Notes: generated by a model from the letters alone, not told the origin. DNA of 64,000 bases from Adiantum capillus-veneris (GCA_014529385.2 CM043955.1:144159640-144223639), one strand, 5' to 3'; positions 43,397 to 55,457 are shown, counted from the first letter of the stretch. Made by a program: numbers and translations.

Positions 43397-44014
43397 ATGC
43401 AAGTAGTAGAGAAGGCCAAGAAGAAGCTCAACCAAAAGGAGAAGTTGCAAGAATTGCCTGCTTATCAACTAGACCCTGATTCAGTCAAAGCAGCCAACGC
43501 AGCATACCTCTCTAGAGAACAGTTAGAAGAACATCACACTACAGTCTTCACCGACAGATTCAAGAGTGAAGAGGGGAATCAGGTGGAGTTGCAGCTCCTA
43601 CCTAAGGAAGTATACGATGTTGCTGCGAAGCCTGAGACCAAAGAAGTGAACAGCAGGCTAGGACTCAAAGACTTCTACAAACAAGAGCCATGCGGAGTGG
43701 ATTTTCAAAAAGCTTACGAGCTTTTATCCACAATCAAAGAAGATGGAACCGTGCAAATCACTGATCCTCAAGGAAACAAGGTCTAGGTGGTCATAACTAA
43801 AGAAATTGTGGTGGAGGCACTCAGATTGCCTACAAAAGGTATGACCATGAGAGCAAGGGACCAAAAAACAGCAAGGACTTTTACCAAAGAGACCACTGCA
43901 GCCACTTTTGCTGATTTGATTCATAAACAAGTGGAAGACCCAGCCTGCTTGTACCACCAGCACTTCCATTTCTTGGCAAAAAGGCCACCAAGGTACACTA
44001 CACCAAATCATGAG
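43397..44014 (+). pseudogene. Accessory gene, H copy, part 1 (N-terminal domain)
   Basis: Starts MQVVEKAKKKLNQKEKLQE at 43397, matching copy 1 (MQAAEKAKKKLDQKEKLQE). The frame is open except for a TAG at 43784 where copy 1 has GAG (Glu). It includes QEPCGVDFQKAYELLSTIKE, ITKEIVVEALRLPTKGM and FHFLAKRPPRYTTPNH, where C1 interrupts it. The reading frame resumes exactly at 49917 through the ATGAG duplication. Family unknown; a distant link to the putative plant transposon protein or plant mobile domain class is possible but untested. Confidence 0.75.
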
Positions 44015-44241
44015 TGTTGGAATTAGGGTTGCAGAGAAACGCACATAGCTTGGAGAAGACGAAGGAAGCTCAAGGCACACAATAGAGAGTGTATTACTTA
44101 GTGTGAAATGGAAATATAGATAGCCCTAGAGTGATGGGCGTATATACAATGTGCGGGGGAAAAAACCTCCTAAAGAGGGAAAAAATGCCTCGGCGGTCCT
44201 AGTGTGTTCACACACATGACTACCACATGTATATGGTCACA
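44015..44241 (-). repeat. 3' LTR of C1
   Basis: 227 bp, sense ends TGTGACCATATACATG (TGTTACC in relatives) and CCTAATTCCAACA. Confidence 0.93.
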
Positions 44242-44316
44242 AATCCCCTCTGGAGTGATGCGGTGAACGAGAGCTAGCACATGAGTAAAGGGAAGTGCCA
44301 TGCCCTGAGGATAGGA

Positions 44317-47300
44317 TCAATCCACAAAGAGGAGTAAGCCCAAAGCTTTGCGGAAAGCTTCAAGCTTCTCACGAGACAATGCCTTTGTGAAAAGATCTGC
44401 AAGGTTGTCCTCTGTTGGCACATAAGCCAAGATAATCTCTCCTGCTGAGAGCCTCTCCCTGACATAGTGGTAATGCACCTCAATGTGCTTTGTGCGAGCA
44501 TGAAAAACTGGGTTCCTCGCAAACTGCCAATGCGCTCTAACTGTTAGTGTAGATAGTGTTGGCAGTGTCCTGTCCAACACCCAAATTAGCCATAAGGCGT
44601 CTGAGCCATACACACTCAACCGTAGCTGTGAAGACTGCCCTGTACTCAGCCTCACAACTCGAAGTGGCCACAGTAGGTTGCTTCTTGCTCAACCATGATA
44701 TACATGAACTGCCAAGCATGAAACAAAAACCACTTGTGGACACTCGCGTGTCAAAAAAACCAGCCCAATCTCAGTCCAAAAAAGCATGTAAGTCTTGTGG
44801 CAATGATCCTCCCTTGGGATAAAACAACCCAAGATGTAAAGTGCCACTAAGGTAGCGGAAAATCCTCTTGACAGCTTGCCAATGCTTAGACCCTAGGCTA
44901 TGCATGAATCTGTTGACGTGTGAGACTGCAAACTGAATATCCGGCCTTTCGCTGCATACATAAATGAGGCAGCCAACAGCAGTTTGGTAAAGAGTGACAT
45001 CAGCAGGATCGCCAGCATCATGTAGACTTAACTTCAAACCTGTTTCCATGGGAGTGGCAATAGGTTTGCAATCCTCAAGTCCAAACTTACATAACAATGT
45101 CTCTATGTAACTTTTCTAACACAAGGCGATACCACCATCACACTGCTTAAACTGTACACCCAAGTAATGATGCAACAACCCCAAATCTTTCATCTTGAAA
45201 GTAGCATTCAAATCAGCCTTAAATTTAGCAATATGTCTCTCATTTGGTCCAATGATCAACAAATCATCAACATAAAGAACCACAATGAGAAGTACATCAC
45301 CCTCACACTTTACATTCAATGTGCTTTCTGTTGGACTGTTACGAAAGCCTCGTTTAACCAAATGAGTGTCAGCTTTCTCATACCAAGCACGAGGAGATTG
45401 CTTCAACCCATACAAAGCCTTCTTACATCTGCACACTTTGTCCTCTTGTCCTTTTATGGGACAAACCGCGAGGCTGTGTTACATAAACTTCCTCAAATAT
45501 GTCACCATTCAAGAAAGCAGTAACACTGTCTGATTGATGTACATCCCAACCAAAATGAGCTGCCAATGCACATAGAAAACGCACAGTTGTCATAACAACA
45601 AGTAGGAGCAAAAGTCTCTTCAAAATCTATGCCTTTTTGCTGTGCATAACCCTTTGCAAGAAGTCGAGCCTTATGGCGATCGATCTCACCATCCGGCTTC
45701 GGTTTCAACTTGTAAACCCACTTTGTACCAATGGCCTTTCTGCCAGGAGGCAAATGATATAAAGTCCATGTGTCATTTTCTATATGTGCATCATAAATAA
45801 TTGCATGGCAGCCATCCAATTTTTTGAATTCTGTGCTTCATCAAAAGACAAAGGCTCCTCAACATCATGTAAACTAGACACAACCAAAGCATAACAATCT
45901 GATGCATAAGATGCATGGCGAGAGCCTGAACGAGTACGACTAGGCAAAGGTGCATCCAATTTACTGTCAGGCAAAGTGTGCACCACCCATTTTGGCATAC
46001 CTCTAGCGTGTTCATTTTCAGCCCTTTCCTCACCAAGTACATCATGTACATCTGCATTAGTAATAGGCTGATCTGTAACATTTTTAGAAACCCCCATAGG
46101 CTGTACATGTGCCTCATTGGAACTTACATTTGTATTTCCACCACTGAAAAGAGGCAACCAAGTGTCATAAATGTCTTGTGAGCTTACATTACTGTCTCTA
46201 TTACATGACAGCAGGGTTGAACAGAATCTTCCACAAACACTACATCCCGTGAAACCAGAATACATTTTGTTTGCAGATGATACAACATGTAATGTTTGCT
46301 TTCAGCACTATAACCAACAAAAATACATTTGACAGCCTTATCATCCAATTTTTTGTGCTGTGTTTGTGGCAACAAAGCATATGCCAAACAGCCAAAAACA
46401 CGCATGTGCTCAATAGAAGGCTTTCTATCATGCCATGCTTCATATGGAGTAATAGACTGCAAAGCTTTTGTAGGACACCTGTTAAGTACATAAGTGGCAC
46501 ACATGATGGCCTCAAGCAAATAAGAATGCGGCAAAGCTTGACTCTTGACCATACATCGTGCCATTTCCGTCAGTGATCTATTTTTCCTCTCAGCAACACC
46601 ATTTTGCTGAGGTGTATAAGGAACTATACATTGGTGTTTTATCCCAGGACTAGCCAGAAATGCATTAAATTCATGAGACATATACTCCCCCCCTCGATTG
46701 GAACGGAGGGTGTCCATAGTACATTTCGAGACATTTTCAACCATAGCCAGAAATTGTTTGAAGCACATAAAAACTTTGGACTTCGCTTGAAGCCAAAATA
46801 CCCATGCATGCCTGGAGTAATCATCAATGAAAGTCACGAAGTACAGGTAATTGCCCAAGGACGGAGTTTGCATGGGCCCACAAACATCACTATGCACAAG
46901 CTGCAACCTGCATGTGGCCCGAACTGAACCATCCTTTGGAAACTTGGAACGCTGCATCTTACCCAAAATACAGCCTTCACAAACATGTTTGACAGGTGCT
47001 TCAAGAGGCGGCAAAGAAAACCATATCAGATTTCTGCAAACGTAGCAAACTCGCAAACTTTAGATGACCAAAACGTGCATGCCAAAGTTTTGCATCTGAA
47101 ATAGCCGTTGAATCTGCAACAGCATTTGCAAAATTTTGTCCACACTTGTCATACAAAGTGAGCTTATAAAACCCACGACAGAAAAGGCCTAATGCAACAA
47201 TTTCATCATCAAAACTGAGATCATGAACTGTACATCTGTCATCCACAAATTTGACTACAAGTCCAATTCTAGCAAGTGTAGATACAGACAAGAGATTCTT

Positions 47301-48079
47301 CTTGATCCCAGGTACATAAAGTGCATCAACAAGTGTGAAGGAACTGCCATTAGCAGCAGTGAGCACAATCTTTGCAACTCTCTAAAGTGGATAAGAGGCA
47401 TTGCTGGCACAGGTGACTGAATTCCCACGAGGGACAGACTCGAGAGAGGTATACAATTCACGATGTGAGGTAATGTGCTTTGTAGCACCATTGTCAAAAA
47501 TACCACACATGTGAATCTGTAGCAACTGACAAGCATGCATCATGGACAGCAGGATTGTAAGTGCACTCTGTGCTAAAAGCCCATTCTGCATCAACATCAA
47601 CATTACAGTCTCCTTTCACAGAAGACTCAACAATGGCTGCATTTGTAGTGGAACCAGCATTTGCAGTGGAAACACCCTCTTTCTTCTTAGCCTCTTTGGC
47701 CTTCAACTTAGGACACGACTTGATCAAGTGATCATTAGCTTTACAATAATGGCAACGCATCTTCTTTTTGCCCTTGTCACCAGAATTGCCCGACGAAGTG
47801 TTGCCAGCAAAAGCATTAGGAATAGAAGTTTTGCCACTCGCAGCAGAACCATAAGAAGTGGCTGCATTACTGTTACCACCCTTGCTTTGAGAAGCAATAA
47901 AATCCTGTTCAATTGCACGCTGTCTAGCCCTTTTTTTTCCTGGAAAGTGACTCTTGCAACAACAATGTGCATAATGCATCAAATTTGACAACTTCTAGAT
48001 TTCCTTGGGTCATAAGTCTCCAAGTACTAGCAAAAGTCTGGTAAGAATCTGGTAAGGCATCAAGAATAGTCTGCACAAC
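44317..48079 (-). pseudogene. C1 gag C-terminal half and pol, degraded
   Basis: From about 48079 (LPDSYQTFAST region) in sense: zinc knuckle CHYCKANDHLIKSCP (47750), protease with DNGA instead of DSGA (47490: FDNGATKHITSHRE), LWHARFGHLKFASL (47070), integrase core FIDDYSRHAWVF (46810) and PYTPQQNGVAERKNRSL (46600) with the catalytic Glu intact, VFGCLAYALLPQ, RT YGLKQSPRAWYEK (45400) and YVDDLLIIG (45270), RNase H to ADLFTKALSREKLEAF (44350). Several frameshifts and stops. The protease Gly is lost as well as gag, so it is dead. Confidence 0.9.
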
Positions 48080-49600
48080 AAAAATTTGTCAAGGAGCAAT
48101 GTCATGCTTTCATATGGTATGAGGTGTCCTTTGGAATCAAATGAAAGTCTAAACTAAGGGGACCACAGGAAGACTTTTGCTGCCAGAAATGGACCCTATT
48201 TTGATGATTTTTTTACACAAGGTTCCAATCCGAATTGGAAAATGCAGATAAAAAGGAAATCGTAGGTAATGAGCTGAAGTTTCTGTCCATATTTTTACTT
48301 TTTCATTTGGAGCCACGATTGAGGAGATATGATCAAAATACTGGACCCCAGTCTGCCCACATCATGCAGGGACAGCTCATTTCCAACTTTTCCAATTTCT
48401 GTTCACACTAGCTCCTCTCTTCTTGTGTAAACCCTTGGGGGTTCCATTCACCTATAAAAGGGGACCTCTTCTTACTTGAAAAGAACTTAAGCATTTAAGC
48501 CATTGATGAGAGGAATTCTTGAGGGAGTGAGTAGTAATGCCTAATTGTACTTAGCCATTAACATAAGCCCAAGCCTACCCTTTCTTTTGGAAGAAGACTG
48601 GCCATTCTTGCAACAAGCTAACCTTGGAAGACCAACTCTAATCAAATAAGTTCTTGCACTTGGTGTATCAATCAAAGTGGAATTATCCACTCTTCTTCTC
48701 TCTCCATCAATAATGGTGCCGAAGGATTTGTCAAGTAAGATGTGTTCTACATTGATGTTTTCTTGATTTCTTGTTGTTTTCTTTTTCATATATATGTATC
48801 TAATCTCATCTTCTTAACCAAACCTATCTCTCTCATTCTTAGTAATTCATCCTCTCTACAAATTCTAGGTTCTCTTTGCTACATGTACATCTCTCCCCGC
48901 AATATCCTTATTGCCTACGGGCAAGAATAGGGCTTGGGAGGGAAACTTCTCATCTCTTCACTTCTCTTATATCTACATTTCTCACATACTATCCTAGATG
49001 AATAACCCACATGATGATCATTTCTATCGCTTTCACTCTGTACGATCTATTAGAATTAACGTATGGATTAGCCGCCGTAAAATACACTTTCAACAACGTA
49101 TAGTGTTTCTCTTTGCCCAGAAAGGCTTAATGAAATACTTCTATCACCAGATCCCATCATACTACCTCTCATAGACTATAACTTTTCTTTTGACGTAAGC
49201 GTAGTTATTTTGCTATGAACCAAGAGGATTTGTACACACAATTAATCCCAATCACTAGACAAAAAATATATATTATGGTAAGCACAAAACTACAATTCCA
49301 AAGAACAATTCGTAGCCTATTTGGTCAGCCAAGATTGAATGCCATTAACTCATCTATTAACCCTTTCATACTACCCAGGATATGATATGACCATAGCCTT
49401 GATGTTTTCATCTTTGTGTTATTTTCACACTCTCTTTTGTGTTCTTTCTTTGTGTGTGTGAGTGCAAGAGAGAAAGAGTGGAACTTCTTTGATTGCACTT
49501 CCGTCCAAACCCTAGTCTTCATGGCATCTATGGTTTAACTCCTTCATATAGTTTTTTAGAGTTCTCTCACAAACTCTCACAGCCATAAGCCCGATGCTTT
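48080..49600. other. Foreign ~1.5-kb block replacing 5' gag of C1
   Basis: At 48079 homology to the C3/C4 gag stops (after TCTGCACAA on the plus strand); homology to the copia leader resumes at about 49600-49640. The block contains a TATA-like CTATAAAAGG on the plus strand (48451-48460), which would suit an LTR or promoter in plus orientation. Minus-strand ORFs 48541-48789 and 49325-49522 have no motif. It may be a solo LTR insertion with deletion, or sequence captured by the element. I could not define its ends. Confidence 0.5.
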
Positions 49601-49673
49601 CTCGGCAAGACCGCAAATTTCTCGACAGCGTGTACTGGAGCAGCTGGCGACTAAGCCCGGGAGGACGCAACCT

Positions 49674-49685
49674 GCTCTGATACCA
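49674..49685 (-). other. Primer-binding site of C1
   Basis: GCTCTGATACCA on the plus strand (TGGTATCAGAGC in sense). Confidence 0.92.
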
Positions 49686-49687
49686 AT

Positions 49688-49916
49688 TGTTGGAATTAGG
49701 GTTGCAGAGAAACGCACACAGTTTGGAGAAGACAAAGGAAGCTCAAGGCACACAATAGAGAGTGTATTACTTAGTGTGCAATGGAAAGATAGATAGCCCT
49801 AGAGTGATGGGCGTATATACAATTCATGGGGGAAAAAACCTCCTAAAGAGGGAAAAAATGCCCTGGCGGTCCTAGTGTGTTCACTACCACATCACTACCA
49901 CATGTATATGGTAACA
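49688..49916 (-). repeat. 5' LTR of C1
   Basis: 229 bp, plus-strand ends TGTTGGAATTAGGG and ATATGGTAACA. Confidence 0.95.
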
Positions 49917-50289
49917 ATGAGGTTGCCACCACATTTACCCAAGTTCTAAATTCAACAACCAGGCAACGGGTGGACCACGCCCAGTATGTCCTGACCACCT
50001 TGAAGGGCACCAAGAAAGAAGGTAAGATCACTTACTTGGGTGCGCCAGAAGTCTTGACGAGGATTGTGTACCATGCCATTGGCATGGCCGATAATGTACC
50101 ACCTACCCCTGACCAAAACACATGGATATTGGTAGCAACCCTCTCAAAGAGCACAACCGTCTCCAAGAGCTACAAGGTTAGGAAAGAGATCTTATAAATC
50201 CAATGAGGAATCAGCTAATAGCTCTCCAAAAAGGCATAGCAGTGACAACTCTAATAACAAAGAAAGGAGACAACGAATTGAAGAAATGT
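49917..50289 (+). pseudogene. Accessory gene, H copy, part 2
   Basis: Continues part 1: EVATTFTQVLNSTTRQ, DHAQYVLTTLKGTKKEGK, YLGAPEVLTRIVYHAIGMAD and TPDQNTWIL, matching copy 1 in order. A frameshift near 50170 precedes ESANSSPKRHSSDNSNNKE, equivalent to the Ser/Lys-rich segment of copy 1. It is interrupted at 50289 by solo LTR X. Confidence 0.75.
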
Positions 50290-51879
50290 GTCATAAAATC
50301 TAATATCGAATATCTAACCAACCCAAATGATTTTCTCATATTAAATTGATCACTTAATGTGGGAGAATAAACGGGAACAAGTGTTAAGATATAGACATGT
50401 GCTTATAGATCTATCTCAACACGGGGCCAATGGTAAAGGGGCCCAAATGAGAGACGTTCTATCACAGAGCAAGGCTAACCAATGGAGCATAAGACCTTAG
50501 GGTTAGCTTCATTGAAGACCTCCAATAATGTGTGTAAAAGTCCTTTGACCTTAGGTAAGCTAGGGCTGAGCTTGAGGCGCGGGAACCCGACCCAGCTCGA
50601 GATGCTTGTCCTGCTTGTCATGCTTGATGACTAAGGTGCTTGAGGTGCTTGAGATTCTTGAGGTGCTTAATGATTGGGATGCTAGAGGTGCTTCACATGC
50701 TTGAGATGCTAGGGTTGCACTTGAGGTGAGAACCCAGCCCAAGCTTAAAGTGCTTAAGAGCCAAGCTTGTGGTGGGAACTGGGCCTATGCATGAGGGGCT
50801 TGAGGTTTCAAAAAGTCAAAGATTCAATCCCTACAAGGAGGGGGCGAGCCCTACATGAGGGGGGATGAGAGAGAACACCCACACACTCACACAAGGCATG
50901 CATGGTACAAAGAAAGCAATAGAGGCACTTGTCAAGTTCCTCCTCATGTTTCCCTCATGGTGTGCCTGAAGCCTATTGGTTGGCCACCCAAGGGGTCCAA
51001 TAATAAATTAGGAGATTTAATTAATTGATTTAGTATTTATCTAGCCTCTCTCTCAAAGGGGAAAGGGGGACACTTGTCTCAAGGTTACCCTTGCTGCTTG
51101 CAATGCTTCCTAGTTATGATTGGCTAGGCCTGGAGGGGTCCAATGAGCTTTGAGCATGAGCTACAAGGGGGGTTCTATACTCACCCACACACACTCACAA
51201 ACACTCTCATTGTGTGCTATGAAAAGTGCAAGAGCTCCCTCTCCTTCTCCAAGCAACTAGAGGTTGAGAGCCTACACCAAAACTCTTGGCTATGGAGTGC
51301 AAATACAACCAAGAGCCATGCTTCAATGCTTAAGCTTTCCATCTCCTTCTTCTGCATTACTATGCTATTATGTATGCTAGCAACAAGAGTTATGATAAGT
51401 GAGGAACTAATTATTTCTCCTATGAAATGTTTCTTCTTCCTCTTCCCTACCCTCATTCCCTGCTAGCTCTCTCCACCTTCGAAGGTGTTTGAGGTCTTGG
51501 GACTGAGGCTTGGGATAGTTAAAGATTTCTTCAAGTTTATGTTATGCTTGTGATGCATGAAGCTTTCCATCTTCATTGCATCACCTAGGTCACAAGGAAC
51601 ACAAAGATTGTATTGTAACAAGTCTCTCTTAATGGGAGAAATCATAATACAAATGCCTATTGGAGGGGGGACCGGCTCCACATAATCCGGTCCTCAATTG
51701 TTGTCATGTTCTCTAAATTCTCTCTCTTGCAAAAGTATTGTTCATGCCAAGTTAACTAATTCCTATGATTATGTTGCTATCTTCAACTATGTTCACCCGC
51801 TATGCTCACAAAGTCATTTCTCAAAAGTACTCTCATTAATTTTCGCTACTCTCAAGTTAAATAGGCCAATACCATTACA
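50290..51879. mobile_element. X: 1.59-kb solo LTR (or LTR-like) insertion
   Basis: Begins TGTCATAAAATC and ends CCATTACA, flanked by perfect AAATG duplications (50285-50289 and 51880-51884), and sits exactly where the accessory reading frame is interrupted (EEM / MKRK). No coding domain or second repeat is inside, so a solo LTR is the simplest reading. 50570-50720 contains short imperfect repeats of TTGAGGTGCT. The family has no other copy in the window; orientation cannot be decided. Confidence 0.75.
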
Positions 51880-54491
51880 AAATGAAAAGAAAAGTTGTGG
51901 CCGCCCACCAAGAAGAGCCAGTGCAAAAGCAAGTGCGATTTGAAAGAAAAAAACACGCCTGCCAATGCAGTAGACAAGCATAAGGGAAGGACCCAGAGAA
52001 ATGGGTACCTAGTGGCCTTAAAGGCTCAAGAACGAAGCATCACACAAGAAAAGAGGGTGAACATCCAACAGAGAGTTTGGAGAGAATGTACCAAGAAGCT
52101 GAAGCCCTCAAGCTGAAGGAAGCAGAAGAAGTGGCTAGGAAAGCTAAAGAGGTAGAGGAACAGAGATGAGCTGAACAAACGGCTAGAGAAGAAGTACAAG
52201 AACAAGGTTACGAGTCTCCTAGACCCACCTCACTGCCTACAGAACAACAAGAACATCCAATGCCAAGCCCACCACCATCACCTGCAGGCAAAGACACCAA
52301 TAAAGAAGTAGAGCCTAAGAAAGAGACAAAATATACACAAGAGACTAACCAGCACGAGAAACTAAAAGAGAAATAAGCAAAGCCGGAAGAAGAGAAACTC
52401 AACGAAGCTACTCAAAAGCCTGAAGAGCAAAGGCAAGTGAATGTGCACAAGAGGCCACTATTACACAAGAGTAACAACAACAAAAACAACCTGAGCCAGA
52501 GAAGGAAATGAGCCTTGCACTTGAAGAGACTAGAAAATCTTGGCCAGCACTCTCTACTTCCATGCAGCAAGAAACTGCCAAGTCAACAAGGCGTCATGAT
52601 GAGAAAGAAAAAGACCAACCCTCTACCTCCACGCAAGAAGAACTAGCAGCTATGACGCAACAGAAAGACACACATGAGACTGCAGGCACATCTCAGCTCG
52701 CAAGACATGAGGATTGGTAGTCAAACGATGAGGTAATATTGCAAGTAAATGAATATGCAAGGCAAATGCAAGATATGATGGAGAGACTCCATTCAGCAGC
52801 ACTTAGACGCAGTACAAAAGCTAAAGAGCTCGAGATGGTGATTGACTCTCTCCAAGGAGAGTTAGAAGATAGGATGATGTCATCACCGATCTTCAGAGGC
52901 AAGTGCAAGAGATGAAAGTAGAAGCTGAACAGCATCAGCTAGCTAGAGATAGACAACAGAAAGAAATGGAGGAGTTAAATGATCTACTCACCAAGTTATC
53001 CGATGCTTGCAAAGTAAAAGACGAGCAGTTGACAAAAGTTACAAATGAACTTCTTACGACATCCCTATCAACGCAAAAATTTCAAGTGCAATTGGATTTT
53101 GCAAATGCCTCTTTACAGTACTCTGAACAGCAAATCAATGATCCGGCAATCTTCTTATGGCAAATAAGAGAAAATCCAGCCGTGGCCTCAAACAAAGGGA
53201 CCGATGAAGTATACAAGGCACTAGAAAAGAAGAACAAAGACCTTGAGTTAGAATTAAAGTTGGAGCAATCACAACGCACGGACGTGGCATTGATGCGGAT
53301 CCAGAGAGAAGAAGAGCTCCTGAGAGAAATAGCGGAGCTCAAGAGAATTAACCAACTCCTCAGAGATGGAAAGCTAGAATTATAGGATGAGGCAGGCACT
53401 TCAGAGCCGCCGCAGATAGACATACCCTCGGTCTCATTTGGTGAGATGAAGACACAGTCCACAGCAGAGCCGAGTGGCGAAGAGGATTTTCATACTATCA
53501 TCACAAATGCAGACATAGTGGCTATGGTCCAGCTATCAAAAGATGAGGAGGACACATTGAAAGAGAAGATCACGCAGGAGGTGGATGAGCAGTGGAAAGC
53601 CGCAATGGATTGGGAGTTGAGAGTTTTACACTCTGTCAACGTCACTCAACTCACTCCAAATCAGATCAATGCACAATGGCATCAGCAATCCCTGCCATAC
53701 CCTCTCATTAAAGTGGAACTATTACAGGTAAAAGAGAGGTTGTATAAAGACATGCAAGAAGATGGCACAGAAAAAGACCACCCAAAGTGGAGGTTAAGCT
53801 GGCTGAACAAGAATCCGTGATATTTGATTCTGTTCACAAGAGCATCTGCAGCCCTGCAAAGAGATCCCACATTTTGTCATGTACCCAAGGTAAGGACATG
53901 GCAAGAGCATGAGGCACTGACAAAAAAGCGGCCAACCTAGTTGAACTTCCCCAGACTGCCAGCTCCAGAGAAAGGACAAGCAACAAAGGAATACATGGTG
54001 AAAACCCTAACGGCGCCGTGTCTTTCTTCAAGAGTCTACCGGATCTCTCCTTCTCCATGTTTATATAAAATTTGCAGAATGTTGCTCACATGCATCCAAG
54101 TTTTAATGAGCCTGAGCAAGCAAGAGCCCCATGGATGTCATTTCTAGAAGGTCACAAAGGCTTATGCTATGACCTCAATAGTCAGCCTTCCGAAGAAGTA
54201 CTCTATGGATTCTACGCCAGATGTATGTTCTTACCATCATGCAATATGTTGGCATTTGAAGAAGCTTTCTACACTGCATTCTTCACCTGGCGAACTAAGA
54301 TATTTGCACCGGTGATCAGCAACCTCACATCCAGATTTGTATGCTACTCACCGGTGGAGCTGGAGAATAGAGTGACCATGCAATTTTTGCAAGTGCCAGA
54401 CAAAGAAAGAAAAATTAGATACTAGAAGGCAGTGGATGCGCTTAAAGACCGCCTCGCCAGTCGTCAACCCGAAGATTATTTCAGCCCATAA
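51880..54491 (+). pseudogene. Accessory gene, H copy, part 3 (linker, coiled coil, C-terminal domain)
   Basis: Resumes with MKRKVVAAHQEEPVQKQVRF (51883), then the EKWVP-type segment, the MYQEAEALKLKEAEE region (52090), the Pro/Glu/Thr-rich linker, the coiled coil (QMQDMMERLHSAALRRSTK near 52765; 52903-53385), WDWELRVLHSVNVTQLTPN-like sequence (MDWELRVLHSVNVTQL, 53605), KERLYKDMQEDG, DPTFCHVPKVRTWQEHEAL (53860), ICRMLLTCIQVL and FEEAFYTAFFTW (54255), ending QPEDYFSP at 54491. Numerous point stops and frameshifts differ from those of copy 1, so both decayed independently from an intact gene. Family unrecognised. Confidence 0.75.
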
Positions 54492-54517
54492 AGCTGTGTG
54501 AAGGGACGACACAGGTG

Positions 54518-54532
54518 ACGAGGGGGGGGAAT
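54518..54532 (+). other. Polypurine tract of H
   Basis: ACGAGGGGGGGGAAT abuts the 3' LTR and matches the tracts of copy 1 and D. Confidence 0.8.
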
Positions 54533-55452
54533 TGTTAGCAGCAAGCTAACACGGACACCATTGTTTGAAGTTCTCTTTGTAAAACATTTCTTATTTTGAT
54601 AAATCGGGAATATTATAACTCCTCTTTTCTCGGATAAACTCTATAATTAATGAGCCGAGGCTACAAGCTTCCAGATTGTATCAGCCAATCATTACCTAGC
54701 TTTGGTAGAACTCTACATTATTAGTTTTGACCACCCAAAAACGTTGGCTTAGGTATAAAAGCCAATTTTTGTAAGTTTCTGACAAGTTTTTGGATGATTG
54801 AACGTAGTGTGAGCTAACGGCGCTCACTCCTCTCCTTCTCATGCTTTCTACTCCCTCCCCAATTGTCACATTGCAGTCACGTTTGTTGCATTGCAACTGT
54901 AGGTAAGAGCTCTACGCATTGACGTAAGCCATTCACAGTATTCCATAGCTTTTGGCGTTGCCGACCCGCGGCCTAATTTCATCATTACTAGGAATTTACA
55001 TGTTCAAATAAAAAACTAAATATAGGCGGGGTATTGGGACATCATTGCTAAGCATTTAGATGCATTCTGGGTCGAAAATGATTAGGTCAAAAATATACTG
55101 CTGTTAATAATCGTGATTTTTGAACTTGACCTAAAGTGGGGTTTGAGGCCATAAGCATGTGTGCTTAGGTCTTATAAACTTGTCCTAGAAGTTTCGTTAT
55201 ATTTGGATGTCGTTTGATGCTGTAACGGATGTGAATTTTTTGCCGATGAGCGATTGGTTTTTGGTGATGTGAGTCACTTGAGTGTAGCTTGAGTTAGATG
55301 CGAGTTGTTAGTTGTTTTCTGAGAGATTGACACCCTCTTGTAGCCTCTATGCACTAGTTGAGTTAGCTTCATGCCATGGTTTGACAAATTAATCATGGTT
55401 CTCACTAATACTACAATAAGATAGGATGGTAACGTTAGACATGCATCCCATA
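54533..55452 (+). repeat. 3' LTR of H
   Basis: 920 bp, TGTTAGCAGCAAGC to ATCCCATA (terminal CA mutated to TA). Aligns with 10448-11356 and with LTR A. Confidence 0.9.
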
Positions 55453-55457
55453 GAGAC
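55453..55457. repeat. Right target-site duplication of H (GAGAC)
   Basis: Matches GAGAT at 10443-10447 in four of five bases. Confidence 0.7.

Larger units (their letters stand above)
44015..49916 (-). mobile_element. C1: Ty1/copia element in the accessory gene, minus strand
   Basis: 5,902 bp with LTRs 49688-49916 (5') and 44015-44241 (3') and perfect ATGAG target duplications (44010-44014 and 49917-49921). Same family as C3 and C4 but with the first half of gag replaced by about 1.5 kb of unrelated sequence. LTRs differ at a dozen or more positions. Confidence 0.95.
10448..55452 (+). mobile_element. H: giant Ty3/gypsy (Tat-like) element with nested insertions
   Basis: A 45-kb interval bounded by direct LTRs of one family (10448-11356 and 54533-55452), a GAGAT/GAGAC target duplication and a host reading frame that rejoins when the interval is removed. 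After subtracting five nested insertions about 17.3 kb remain. Internal order: primer-binding site, palindrome-repeat leader, gag with zinc knuckles, protease, RT, RNase H, integrase with two HHCC modules, second retropepsin domain, AT-rich spacer, second palindrome array, accessory coiled-coil gene, polypurine tract. Length, primer-binding site and RT-RNase H-integrase order fit the Tat branch (which includes Ogre); the exact clade is inferred. All reading frames carry stops or frameshifts, so it is not autonomous now. Confidence 0.85.

Noticed and set aside
50545-50780. TTGAGGTGCT repeats in X as a coding repeat or satellite
   Set aside because: Short, imperfect and inside a solo LTR without open frame.
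55274-55452. C-terminal part of the minus-strand ORF 55687-55274 as host protein
   Set aside because: This part is translation of the H 3' LTR; the host frame stops at the target duplication at 55453.
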